Assembly: GCF_018918325.1 (NCBI RefSeq)
Contig: NZ_JAHLQH010000032.1
Location: forward strand, 28,481 to 92,480
Source of the DNA: Clostridium sp. MSJ-8
GTDB lineage: Bacteria > Bacillota > Clostridia > Clostridiales > Clostridiaceae
DNA length: 64,000 nucleotides
Direction of reading: 5' to 3'
Shown: in pieces, positions 51,423-59,830 of the stretch
How positions within the stretch are numbered: the stretch's first letter is position 1
How the letters are laid out: each line of letters begins with the position of its first letter
Position numbers and translations under genes: made by a program
Notes under the pieces: generated by a model
What the model saw: only the letters and a program-made list of their open reading frames with translations
What the model was told of the DNA's origin: nothing
Databases searched by the model: none

Positions 51423-51453
51423 AAACTTGTAGTAATTGGAAAGGAGGTATTTT

Positions 51454-52206
51454 ATGAGATTACTTTTAGAAATGAGATTGTCAAAAAATGAATTTCCTAA
51501 AGATTATCATAGTTCAATAATAAGTTATATCAAGAATGCTTTAAGTGTTTGTGATAATGGAAGGCAATATGATAAGTTCTATAAGGATACACAAAAGAAA
51601 AAGTTTTGTTTTACTGTAATGTTAGGAAAGTGCAAGTTTACTAAAACTAATATTATGTTAGAAGGTAATACGATAAAAATATTAATTTCTATATCTGAAA
51701 TAGGAAATGAAAAATATATATTATTTAATTCTCTTATAGCTCAGAAGAATAAGCTATATCCATTACCTAATGGCAATAATATGATGCTTTTAAAAATAAC
51801 TCAATTGAAGAATGTAGAGATAAAGAGTTCCAAGGCGGTATTTAAAACATATTCTGGATCAGGGTTATGTATAAGAGAACATAATTCTGATACTAATAGA
51901 GATAAATATTATGTTTATAATGAGGAAGGATTCCAAGAACAATTCTTATATGTAGTTAGAGAACAAGCGATTAGAGCAGGTTTTAGTAGAGAGATTGCAG
52001 AAAATGTTAAATTTACTCCAATTAATCTAAAAAAAGTTGTTACATTACATTACGGAATATATATAGATGTTACAGTTGGAATGTTTGAACTAGAAGCAGA
52101 TAGCAGATTGTTGAAACATTTGTATCAAACTGGATTAGGAAGTCGTACATCAGCAGGATATGGAATGTTAGATCTAATAAGTCAGGAAGGAGGAGAAGAA
52201 TGTTAA
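51454..52206 (+). CDS. cas6: Cas6 crRNA endonuclease
   Basis: Cas6 cuts the pre-crRNA within each repeat and leaves a repeat-derived handle of about 8 nt on the crRNA. The 250-residue protein begins MRLLLEMRLSKNEFPKDYHSSIISYI and ends with the Gly-rich RAMP loop HLYQTGLGSRTSAGYGML, the clearest family mark. The N-terminal ferredoxin-like part has a His in the usual region. ATG 51454 follows AAAGGAGGTATTTT; the TTG at 51436 is part of the ribosome site. The stop overlaps the cas8 ATG by 7 bases. It would also process the degenerate repeats upstream if they are recognised. Confidence 0.85.
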   Translation: MRLLLEMRLSKNEFPKDYHSSIISYIKNALSVCDNGRQYDKFYKDTQKKKFCFTVMLGKCKFTKTNIMLEGNTIKILISISEIGNEKYILFNSLIAQKNKLYPLPNGNNMMLLKITQLKNVEIKSSKAVFKTYSGSGLCIREHNSDTNRDKYYVYNEEGFQEQFLYVVREQAIRAGFSREIAENVKFTPINLKKVVTLHYGIYIDVTVGMFELEADSRLLKHLYQTGLGSRTSAGYGMLDLISQEGGEEC

Positions 52207-53579
52207 GAAAAAGTGATAATGAAAGCTATGATACAGCTATAGAAGCTTCGGATTGGAGATATTCTGCTTCTATATGTGGCTTAATAAGATATTTTAGATT
52301 TCATGATATGCAATATAGAATAGATGAAGATACATTATATTTTAATAGCGAAGACATTATAGAAGAAAAATATCTAGATTATGTAGAATATTCTTATGCA
52401 GATAATATGCCACATAAAAACTTAGAATCAAGGTTGTCCTCAGAAGAGTTTACATCAGACGATATAAAGGATATTAATGATATTTTAAAAGCTAATTCAA
52501 TAATGAAGAAGTTGTTTAAAGGAATAAAGTTTGATGGAGAGAATAAGGAAGAAATATTAAAAATAGCACAAGAACATAGGTATGAAATAATAAAAGAAAC
52601 TTATAGAAATAAACTTAATTTATATAGGAATTATTGTAATGAAAATTTATTATTTTCTGAAGAAAAGACATCAAGTAGAGTAGTTGGATATTATATAGAT
52701 ATGGGTAAGAAAAGTAGATCAGTTTCTTATAATTTTGATACAAGTAAATTAAGTTTGACAGATTCTAGATATTTTGATTTTATTCCTTTTGCTTTTTGTG
52801 GTAATAGGGAAATGTTTTTCATCAATGATAATTCTAGTTTAGATATGCTTATATCAACTAATTTGACTTTAGAAAGTAAGTTGAAAAAGCCAAATGAAGA
52901 AGGTAATAAGCAATCTTCAAGAAGTATATTTTTCAACAGTATAATAGAGTCAACTGATTTTATAGATTATGATGTTGAGGTTATTACTAAGAATATTGAT
53001 AATGGTTTTTTTGAAACATTATTTATAAGAAAAGATAGTATAGAGATTTTTAATAAATTAAAAGACTCTATTGATTATAAAGCATTAGATAGTAGTTGTA
53101 AAATAAATGAAAATTATTATATAAGTGCTATGAATGAAGCAATAGATGCTATATTAAATCAATATTATTTAGATAGAACAATTGAGTTGTTTATTAAGAA
53201 CAAAAGAAGTTATGTAGCAACACAATTAATAAAGATTAATAGTTTAATAAAAAAAGGAGGAGAGAATATGAATCAAGCAATGAATAGTGCTTACATGTGT
53301 GCAAAAGATGTAACACAAAAATTAATACAAAAAAAAGCAGAAAATAAAATAGATAGTTATAAACAAAAACTATTAAGTTCAGTAATATTTAAAGATAAAG
53401 AAAGAACATGTCATATTTTATTACAATTGTCAAATTACTCAAATGTATATTTTGGCTTTGCAAATGATATATTTGAAGATTTTGATGGAAATAAAGACGC
53501 TCTTTATACATTTATAAATGCTTTAGGAAGAAATGTAATACAAAATAATGATAATGGAGGAGATAATAATGAAGAATAG
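52200..53579 (+). CDS. cas8: Type I-B large subunit Cas8 (Cst1/Cas8a1-like)
   Basis: The 459-residue large subunit of Cascade, which reads the PAM and bridges to Cas3. The N-terminal WRYSASICGLIRYFRFHDMQYRI, the internal YFDFIPFAFCGNREMFFIND and the C-terminal helical tail match the Cst1/Cas8 group of type I-B by gene order and pattern; sequence conservation in the family is low. No CxxC zinc finger is seen. ATG 52200 follows GGAAGGAGGAGAAGA and overlaps cas6. The gene has a second in-frame start at 53268 with its own strong ribosome site, so its last 103 codons also encode Cas11. It overlaps cas7 by 11 bases. Confidence 0.82.
   Translation: MLRKSDNESYDTAIEASDWRYSASICGLIRYFRFHDMQYRIDEDTLYFNSEDIIEEKYLDYVEYSYADNMPHKNLESRLSSEEFTSDDIKDINDILKANSIMKKLFKGIKFDGENKEEILKIAQEHRYEIIKETYRNKLNLYRNYCNENLLFSEEKTSSRVVGYYIDMGKKSRSVSYNFDTSKLSLTDSRYFDFIPFAFCGNREMFFINDNSSLDMLISTNLTLESKLKKPNEEGNKQSSRSIFFNSIIESTDFIDYDVEVITKNIDNGFFETLFIRKDSIEIFNKLKDSIDYKALDSSCKINENYYISAMNEAIDAILNQYYLDRTIELFIKNKRSYVATQLIKINSLIKKGGENMNQAMNSAYMCAKDVTQKLIQKKAENKIDSYKQKLLSSVIFKDKERTCHILLQLSNYSNVYFGFANDIFEDFDGNKDALYTFINALGRNVIQNNDNGGDNNEE
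53268..53579 (+). CDS. cas11: Cas11 small subunit from an internal start within cas8
   Basis: ATG 53268 is in the cas8 frame (codon 357) and sits 7 bases after AAAAAAGGAGG, a better ribosome site than that of several full genes nearby. The product would be 103 residues, MNQAMNSAYMCAKDVTQKLI... to ...GGDNNEE, mostly helical, the size and type of Cas11 small subunits. In several type I-B, I-C and I-D systems the small subunit is known to be translated from inside the large-subunit gene. No separate cas11 is present in the operon, which supports this. It would line the belly of the Cascade complex. Confidence 0.8.
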   Translation: MNQAMNSAYMCAKDVTQKLIQKKAENKIDSYKQKLLSSVIFKDKERTCHILLQLSNYSNVYFGFANDIFEDFDGNKDALYTFINALGRNVIQNNDNGGDNNEE

Positions 53580-54450
53580 TGCAATAACATTAACAGTAGT
53601 AGCTAATATGACTTCTAATTACTCAGAGGGGTTAGGAAATGTTGCTAGTGTACAAAAGGTATTTAAAAATAGAGAAGTATATGCTATAAGAAGTAGGGAA
53701 AGTTTAAAAAATGCAATTATGGTTCAAAGTGGTATGTATGATGATTTAAAAACTGAAGTGGATGGGGCAACTCAAAAGATGGCTAATAAAGATTTAAATG
53801 TATCTAATTGTAGAGCTCTTGAGGGAGGATATATGAGTACTAAAGGGACTACATATGTAAGAAAAAGTTCTTTTTACTTAACAGATGCTATAGCTACAGA
53901 AAGTTTTGTTAATGAAACAAGATTTCACAATAATCTATATCTAGCAACTAATAAAGCAAATGAATTAGGAGTAAGTGTTCAAGATAAACCTAAAGAATCA
54001 GGATTAATGCCATATCAATATGAATATGATAAATCATTAAAAATTTATAGTATAACAATAGATCTTGACATGATAGGAAAAGATCAAAACTTTGAGGTAG
54101 AAGCAGATAATAAAGAAAAAGCTGATCGTGTAATCAGTTTATTAAGGGCTGTACAAAATTTAAGCTTATTAGTAAAAGGAAATCTTGATAATTCTGAACC
54201 ATTATTTGTAGTGGGCGGATTATCTCCTAGAAAAACTCATTATTTTGAAAATGTAGTCAAGGTTTCTCAAGATAATATTGTATTATCAGAAGATTTGAAA
54301 CAAAAAATTAATAGTGGATTTTCAGTTGGATTATTAAGAGGTGGAGCGTTTAAGAATGAAGATGAAGTTATCAGAGAATTACAACCAAAGTCTGTAATGA
54401 CATTCTTTGATGATTTATGTGAAGAAGTAAAAAAATATTATGAAGTATAA
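53569..54450 (+). CDS. cas7: Cas7 backbone subunit (Cst2/DevR family)
   Basis: The 293-residue RAMP protein that forms the helical backbone along the crRNA guide. Family marks include ITLTVVANMTSNYSEGLGN at the start, FYLTDAIATESFVNETRFHNNLY, DLDMIGKDQNFEVE, VVGGLSPRKTHYFENV and GFSVGLLRGGAF. Cst2/DevR-type Cas7 is typical of type I-B. ATG 53569 follows AATGGAGGAGATAATA inside the end of cas8, so subunit synthesis is coupled. An upstream ATG (53548) lies before the ribosome site. Thirty bases separate it from cas5. Confidence 0.87.
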   Translation: MKNSAITLTVVANMTSNYSEGLGNVASVQKVFKNREVYAIRSRESLKNAIMVQSGMYDDLKTEVDGATQKMANKDLNVSNCRALEGGYMSTKGTTYVRKSSFYLTDAIATESFVNETRFHNNLYLATNKANELGVSVQDKPKESGLMPYQYEYDKSLKIYSITIDLDMIGKDQNFEVEADNKEKADRVISLLRAVQNLSLLVKGNLDNSEPLFVVGGLSPRKTHYFENVVKVSQDNIVLSEDLKQKINSGFSVGLLRGGAFKNEDEVIRELQPKSVMTFFDDLCEEVKKYYEV

Positions 54451-54480
54451 AATAACAGTTGATAGAAAGGTGGTGAAATA

Positions 54481-55566
54481 ATGAGGGCAATTAGATTAAT
54501 AGTTAATCAAAGTAGTGCTAATTATAAAAAAGAAGAAACTTGGGAAAATAAAATGACATATCCATTACCACCTATATCGACAATTATAGGGGCAATACAT
54601 GTAGCGTGTGGATATACTGAATATCATCCTATGGATATTAGCGTACAAGGACAGTATGAATCTATGCATAGAGAACCATATACAGATTATTGCTTTTTAA
54701 ATTCAACTATGGATGATAGAGGAATACTTGTGAAAATGAGAAATGAATCTATGTTATCAACATCATTTGATAGAGTAGCAAAAACTATAGATAGAAGTAG
54801 TAATCTTAAGAAAAACGAAAATTTACTTGTATATGATAGAGAATTATTAACTGAATATCAAGAACTTAAAGAATTAAAGGATAAAATCAGTGAATTTAAA
54901 AGTGGAAGGTTAAAAAATGTTAATATTCTTATAAAAAAGAGAAAAACAGCTTTAGCTGGTAAGAAAAAGAAGCTTGATAAATCTTCTGATGAATTTAAGA
55001 GAATAGATAATAGGGAAAAAGAAATAAAAAAGTTAGAGAAGACAATTAAAGACAGAGTAAAGATTTTTGAAGATGAGAATTGTAATAATAAGTTATCTCA
55101 ATATAGATCTCTTACAACAGCTCTTAGATATTATGAAGTGTTAGATAATATACATTTAATTATTCATATAAGATGTGATGAAGAAACTATGAAGGATATA
55201 ATAGATAATGCTTATAATATTAAATCATTAGGACGTAGTGAAGATTTTATAGATTTAGTTGAAGCAAAAGTTGTTGAATTGTCAGAAGATGTTTATGAGG
55301 AATTAACTAGTAATTATTCTGCATATTTAAATTTTGAAGATGTTAAAAATGAAAAGGTATATTCTAAAGAGAAAACTGGAAGAGAAATAATTGGTACAAA
55401 ATATTATATTAATAAAAATTATGATACAGAAAAGGCTAAGGTTGGCAAAAGAGAATTTGTGAAGAAAAAGGTTTTATATACATCATATTATACAATAGAG
55501 GATACAAGTGAAAATATTTATGTTGATAGAGATGATAAACAAGAATTTATAGTTAATTTTATTTAA
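54481..55566 (+). CDS. cas5: Cas5 with a coiled-coil insertion
   Basis: Cas5 caps the 5' handle of the crRNA. The N-terminal RAMP segment MRAIRLIVNQSSANYKKEET then TYPLPPISTIIGAIHVACGY is characteristic of the Cst/Cas5t type, and the C-terminal half supplies the remaining strands. The total is 361 residues; Cas5 proteins are usually about 220-260. The extra length is a Lys/Glu-rich coiled coil at about residues 115-205 (ELKDKISEFKSGRLKNVNIL, then KKKLDKSSDEFKRIDNREKE). The insertion may contact Cas8, Cas11 or Cas3. ATG 54481 follows AAGGTGGTGAAATA. A 57-base gap with no terminator leads to cas3. Confidence 0.85.
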   Translation: MRAIRLIVNQSSANYKKEETWENKMTYPLPPISTIIGAIHVACGYTEYHPMDISVQGQYESMHREPYTDYCFLNSTMDDRGILVKMRNESMLSTSFDRVAKTIDRSSNLKKNENLLVYDRELLTEYQELKELKDKISEFKSGRLKNVNILIKKRKTALAGKKKKLDKSSDEFKRIDNREKEIKKLEKTIKDRVKIFEDENCNNKLSQYRSLTTALRYYEVLDNIHLIIHIRCDEETMKDIIDNAYNIKSLGRSEDFIDLVEAKVVELSEDVYEELTSNYSAYLNFEDVKNEKVYSKEKTGREIIGTKYYINKNYDTEKAKVGKREFVKKKVLYTSYYTIEDTSENIYVDRDDKQEFIVNFI

Positions 55567-55623
55567 AGCTAATAAGGCAGCAGAATTGAAACTGTTGCCT
55601 TAGAATCTAAGGGGGATTTTCAA

Positions 55624-57834
55624 ATGAATACTAGTGAGTATTTGGCTAAACCAGATAAAACAATAAAAGAACATACACAAGAATTAATAGATTCATTAGA
55701 AATATTAAAAGAATTAGGATATATAAGGGATGAAGAAACTTACAAATTAGTAAAGTTAGCATGTGAATATCATGATTTGGGTAAAGTTAATAGAGAATTT
55801 CAAAAGAGAATAACAGCTGCAAAGAATGGAAAAAAGCTAAAATTTAATTTAGAAAAAGAAATTTTTCATAATATTCTTTCAGCATATATGATAGATAAAG
55901 ATAGTTTTAGTAAAATTGAAGATTATCATAGAGTATGTCATGCAGTAATTAATCATCACAATTATTGTGATGATGCATTTAAATATATTAGTGAGCATAA
56001 GCAGCAAATAAAGGATAGTTTATCAGATATAGAACATTATGAGTTAGGTATAAGGGAAAGAAAAAAAATATCTTGTATGGTTAATGATATTGAAGCTGCG
56101 AAGATAAAGGGATATCTTCACAAGTGTGATTATAGTGCGAGTGCAGGATATGTAGTTGAATATCCAAATAATTTTTTAGAAGAATCATTAAATGATTTAA
56201 TGAAAAGATGGCAAAGTAAAGATTCAAGTAGTCATTGGAATGAACTACAGAAGTTTTGTATAAAAAATAGAGATGAAAATATAATAGCTGTCGCAGAAAC
56301 TGGAATGGGAAAAACTGAAGGTGGCCTTCAATGGATAGGGGATAACAAAGGATTTTTCATACTTCCTATAAGAACAGCTATAAATGCTATTTACGAAAGA
56401 GTGGCAAATGATTTACTAGATAAAAAAAACATAAATGAAAGAGTATCGATATTACATTCAGAATCACTAGAATACTACAATAAGAGAATAAGTGTTGAAG
56501 AACAAGAAAATCTAGATGTTATTGAATATGATAAAAGAGGTAAACAGTTGTCTATGCCATTAAGTATATCAACATTAGATCAATTATTTGATTTTGTTTT
56601 TAAATATCAAGGATTTGAATTAAAATTAACTACGCTAGCATATTCAAAAATAGTAATTGATGAGATTCAGATGTATGGACCAGATTTGTTAGCATATCTT
56701 ATTCGTGGATTAGAAATGATTAATGAAATGGGAGGTAAAATAGCAATAGTAACTGCCACATTACCACCTTTTATAAAGAAATTATTAAGTGAAAATATAT
56801 CATTTAAATGTGGAAAATTTATAAAAGATAAAAATAAAGTTAGGCATAATGTAAAAGTATTAAATGAGAAGATTAATTCAGAGGATGTAGTAAAAAAATA
56901 TAAAGAAAATATTGCAAATAACAAAGGAAATAAGATTTTAGTAATATGTAACACAATAAAAAAGGCTCAACAATTGTATAAAGAATTAAAAGAAAGCGAT
57001 ATAAATAGTAAAGAAATTCATATTCTTCATAGTAGATATATAAAAGTAGATAGAGAAAGAAAAGAACAGGAAATAATTGAATTTGGTAAAACATACAAAG
57101 ATAATGGTGAAATAGATATAAGAAATGGAATATGGATATCAACTTCTCTTGTTGAAGCAAGTTTGGATATAGATTTTGATTGCTTATTTACAGAATTACA
57201 AGATATTAATTCTTTATTTCAAAGGTTTGGAAGATGTAATAGAAAAGGTGCTAAGAATTGCGAAGAAGTTAATTGCTATGTATATACAGATGTTGAACAT
57301 ATAAAAATTGGTAATAGAGGATTTATAGATAAAACAATATTTGATTTATCTAAAAAAGCATTACAAGAGGTAGATGGAAAAATAACTGAAGATGAAAAAA
57401 TAGCATTAATTAATAAGTATTTTAGATACGAAGATGTAAAAGATAGTGATTTTATTCGTGAATATAAGAGAATCTATGATTTTATAAAAGGGATTCAACC
57501 ATATGATATTGAAAAAAAAGAAGTTGATTTAAGAAATATATTGTCAGAGGATATTATACCAGAAGAAGTGTATAAAGAGAATGAAGAAAAGATAATTAAA
57601 GCAGAAAAATCTCTTGCAGAAGATAACCTTAATAGTAATGACAGATTGAAATTAATAAGAAATATAAAGAAATTTATAGTATCTATACCTATGTATGAAG
57701 CAAAGAAAGCAGAGGTATATAGTGTTGTAAAAATTAATAAATATGAGGAAATTAAAGTTATACAATGTGGTTATAACAATGAGTTAGGATATTATAAAGT
57801 TGATGATACAAAGTCAAATAATAATATTTTATAA
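55624..57834 (+). CDS. cas3: Cas3 helicase-nuclease
   Basis: Cas3 unwinds and degrades DNA marked by Cascade. The 736-residue protein has an N-terminal HD nuclease (KEHTQELIDSL, CEYHDLGKV with the metal His-Asp, then NHHNYCDDAF) and a C-terminal superfamily 2 helicase: Walker A AETGMGKT at 224-231, DEIQ at 346-349, TATLPPF, and the final QRFGRCNRKGAKN. All catalytic motifs appear intact, so the effector should be active against true targets. ATG 55624 follows AAGGGGGATTTTCAA. The 3' end is 16 bases from cas4. Confidence 0.93.
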   Translation: MNTSEYLAKPDKTIKEHTQELIDSLEILKELGYIRDEETYKLVKLACEYHDLGKVNREFQKRITAAKNGKKLKFNLEKEIFHNILSAYMIDKDSFSKIEDYHRVCHAVINHHNYCDDAFKYISEHKQQIKDSLSDIEHYELGIRERKKISCMVNDIEAAKIKGYLHKCDYSASAGYVVEYPNNFLEESLNDLMKRWQSKDSSSHWNELQKFCIKNRDENIIAVAETGMGKTEGGLQWIGDNKGFFILPIRTAINAIYERVANDLLDKKNINERVSILHSESLEYYNKRISVEEQENLDVIEYDKRGKQLSMPLSISTLDQLFDFVFKYQGFELKLTTLAYSKIVIDEIQMYGPDLLAYLIRGLEMINEMGGKIAIVTATLPPFIKKLLSENISFKCGKFIKDKNKVRHNVKVLNEKINSEDVVKKYKENIANNKGNKILVICNTIKKAQQLYKELKESDINSKEIHILHSRYIKVDRERKEQEIIEFGKTYKDNGEIDIRNGIWISTSLVEASLDIDFDCLFTELQDINSLFQRFGRCNRKGAKNCEEVNCYVYTDVEHIKIGNRGFIDKTIFDLSKKALQEVDGKITEDEKIALINKYFRYEDVKDSDFIREYKRIYDFIKGIQPYDIEKKEVDLRNILSEDIIPEEVYKENEEKIIKAEKSLAEDNLNSNDRLKLIRNIKKFIVSIPMYEAKKAEVYSVVKINKYEEIKVIQCGYNNELGYYKVDDTKSNNNIL

Positions 57835-57850
57835 GTTATAGGAGAATTAT

Positions 57851-58348
57851 ATGGGAAAGGTAAAAATAACAGGTTTAGATATATATTATTATGAAGTATG
57901 TAAGAGAAAATTATGGTATTTTAATCATGAAATAAGTATGGAACAAAATAGTGAAGATGTGTCTATAGGAAAAGCATTAGATGAGGAAACTTATTCAAGA
58001 GAAAGTAAGCATATCAATATTGATAATGTAATAAATATTGATTTTTTTAAAAACAACAAAATGTTGCATGAGGTGAAAAAAAGTAAAACAATAGAAGAAG
58101 CAAGCATTATGCAAGTTAAGTACTATTTGTATTATTTAAAGTGTAGAGGTGTTGATGGTGCTTATGGTAAGTTAGATTATCCATTATTAAAACAAACTGT
58201 AGAAGTAAATTTAACAGAAGATGATGAGAAAAATATAAAAGATATGGAGAAAAATATTATTAATATTGTTAATGAAAAAGTTCCACCTCAATTAGAAAAG
58301 AAAAAAATATGTAAGAAATGTGCTTATTTTGACTTGTGTTATATCTAA
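57851..58348 (+). CDS. cas4: Cas4 adaptation nuclease
   Basis: Cas4 trims prespacers and helps select PAM-bearing fragments with Cas1-Cas2. The 165-residue protein has the RecB-type core (HEVKKSKTIEEAS, VKYYLYYLKCRGVDGAYGKLDYP) and the four cysteines that bind an iron-sulfur cluster: C17 in YYEVCKRKLWYF and C154, C157, C163 in CKKCAYFDLC. Length is typical. ATG 57851 follows TAGGAGAATTAT. It lies 15 bases upstream of cas1, in the usual cas4-cas1-cas2 order. Confidence 0.92.
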   Translation: MGKVKITGLDIYYYEVCKRKLWYFNHEISMEQNSEDVSIGKALDEETYSRESKHINIDNVINIDFFKNNKMLHEVKKSKTIEEASIMQVKYYLYYLKCRGVDGAYGKLDYPLLKQTVEVNLTEDDEKNIKDMEKNIINIVNEKVPPQLEKKKICKKCAYFDLCYI

Positions 58349-58363
58349 ATGAAGGAGTAATTT

Positions 58364-59356
58364 ATGAAGAGAAGTTTTTATATTTACAATAATGGGCAAT
58401 TAAATAGAAAAGATAATACAATAAAGTTTATTGACGAATCAGGAAGTAGTAGGAGTATTCCAATTGAAACAGTAGATGATATAAGTATAATGGGCGAAAT
58501 GAATTTAAATTCTAATTTAATAAATTATATTTCTAGATATGGTATATGCGTTCATTTTTTTAATTATTATAGTTTTTATTCAGGTAGTTACTATCCGCGA
58601 GAGAAATTAGTGTCAGGAGAACTTTTAGTAAATCAAGTTGGAAATTATTCTAATGCTGAAAAGAGATTAAATATTGCAAAAAAATTTATTGATGGAGCTT
58701 CTAGTAATATATATAGAAACTTAAGGTATTATAATGGAAGAGGTAAAGATGTAGAAAAATATATGAAAGATATAACATATCTAAAAGGGAAAATTTATAA
58801 AGCAGAAAGTATAAATGAGCTTATGGGGTATGAAGGAAATATACGTAAAAAATATTATGCAGCGTGGAATGTAATTGTAGATCAGGAAATAGATTTTAAA
58901 AAAAGAGTAAAGAATCCACCAGACAATATGATAAATACGTTAATATCTTTTGTAAATACATTAATATATACAAGAGTTTTGAGTGAAATATATAAAACAC
59001 AATTAAATCCAACTATTAGTTATTTACATGAACCAGGCACTAGCAGATTTTCTTTATGTTTAGATATTGCGGAGATATTTAAGCCTATATTAGGAGATAG
59101 GTTAATATTTTCATTATTAAATAAAAAACAAATTACAGAAAAGAGTTTTACAAAGAATCTTAATTATTTGCATTTAACTAAAGATGCATCTAGATTAGTT
59201 GTGTCTGAATTAGATAATAGGTTGCAACAAACAATAAAACATAAAGAGCTAAATAAAAATGTATCATATCAATATTTAATTAGATTAGAATGTTATAAAT
59301 TGGTTAAACACTTATTAAATGAAAAAGAATATGAACCATTTAAGATATGGTGGTAA
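58364..59356 (+). CDS. cas1: Cas1 integrase
   Basis: Cas1 inserts new spacers at the leader end of the array. The 330-residue protein shows the family metal residues E157 (GYEGNIRKKYYAAW), H222 (YLHEPGTSRFSL) and D234 (LDIAEIFKP). Start MKRSFYIYNNGQLNRKDNTI with the ESVDDI-like IETVDDISIMGEMNLNSNLI matches the I-B (Cas1b) branch. ATG 58364 follows GAAGGAGTAATTT. It ends ten bases before the cas2 start. All parts needed for adaptation appear present, which fits the large array downstream. Confidence 0.93.
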   Translation: MKRSFYIYNNGQLNRKDNTIKFIDESGSSRSIPIETVDDISIMGEMNLNSNLINYISRYGICVHFFNYYSFYSGSYYPREKLVSGELLVNQVGNYSNAEKRLNIAKKFIDGASSNIYRNLRYYNGRGKDVEKYMKDITYLKGKIYKAESINELMGYEGNIRKKYYAAWNVIVDQEIDFKKRVKNPPDNMINTLISFVNTLIYTRVLSEIYKTQLNPTISYLHEPGTSRFSLCLDIAEIFKPILGDRLIFSLLNKKQITEKSFTKNLNYLHLTKDASRLVVSELDNRLQQTIKHKELNKNVSYQYLIRLECYKLVKHLLNEKEYEPFKIWW

Positions 59357-59366
59357 GGTGAAAAGT

Positions 59367-59645
59367 ATGTATGTAATTTTAGTATATGACATAAAAGGTG
59401 ATGAAAAAGGGCAAAGAGTGTTAAACAGAGTTTTTAAAATATGTAAGAGATATTTAACCCATATACAAAATTCTGTTTTTGAAGGAGAGTTATCAGAATC
59501 TCAAATTCTTAAGTTAAAATATGAAATAAAAGGTGAAATAAGAAAAGAGCTTGATTCAGTTATTATATTTAAAAGTAGAAATCAAAGGTGGTTAAGTAAG
59601 GAGATGTGGGGAATAACTGAAGATAAAACAAGCAATTTTTTATAG
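59367..59645 (+). CDS. cas2: Cas2 adaptation subunit
   Basis: Cas2 joins two Cas1 dimers for spacer integration. The 92-residue protein has the ferredoxin-like fold pattern MYVILVYDIKGDEKGQRVL (with the conserved Asp at position 8), CKRYLTHIQNSVFEGELSES and DSVIIFKSRNQRWLSKEMWG. ATG 59367 follows TAAGGTGAAAAGT; GTG 59358 is in frame but would overlap that ribosome site. It is the last cas gene; the array leader begins immediately after. Confidence 0.9.
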   Translation: MYVILVYDIKGDEKGQRVLNRVFKICKRYLTHIQNSVFEGELSESQILKLKYEIKGEIRKELDSVIIFKSRNQRWLSKEMWGITEDKTSNFL

Positions 59646-59830
59646 TTAAAAAATTGTCTACCTAAGAAAGTGAAAAAAGTAGTAGGGTATGACAATTGGC
59701 TTAATATCTATAATTATATAAGATAAAAGAAAAATATCTTGAAAAATATATTATAAAAGTTTATCCTAGATTTAAGGTAGACAATATAGGGAGAGCAAAT
59801 AATGCAATAATGAGTACTCAAATTAGACGT
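59646..59830 (+). promoter_or_regulatory. CRISPR leader with an 11-bp inverted repeat
   Basis: The 185-base leader is AT-rich and gene-free. ATTGTCTACCT (59653-59663) and AGGTAGACAAT (59775-59785) form a perfect inverted pair 111 bases apart. They could border a protein-bound loop or mark a DNA-bending/anchoring site for spacer integration. A promoter-like TTGAAA near 59740 may drive the array. New spacers enter next to position 59831. Confidence 0.6.
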
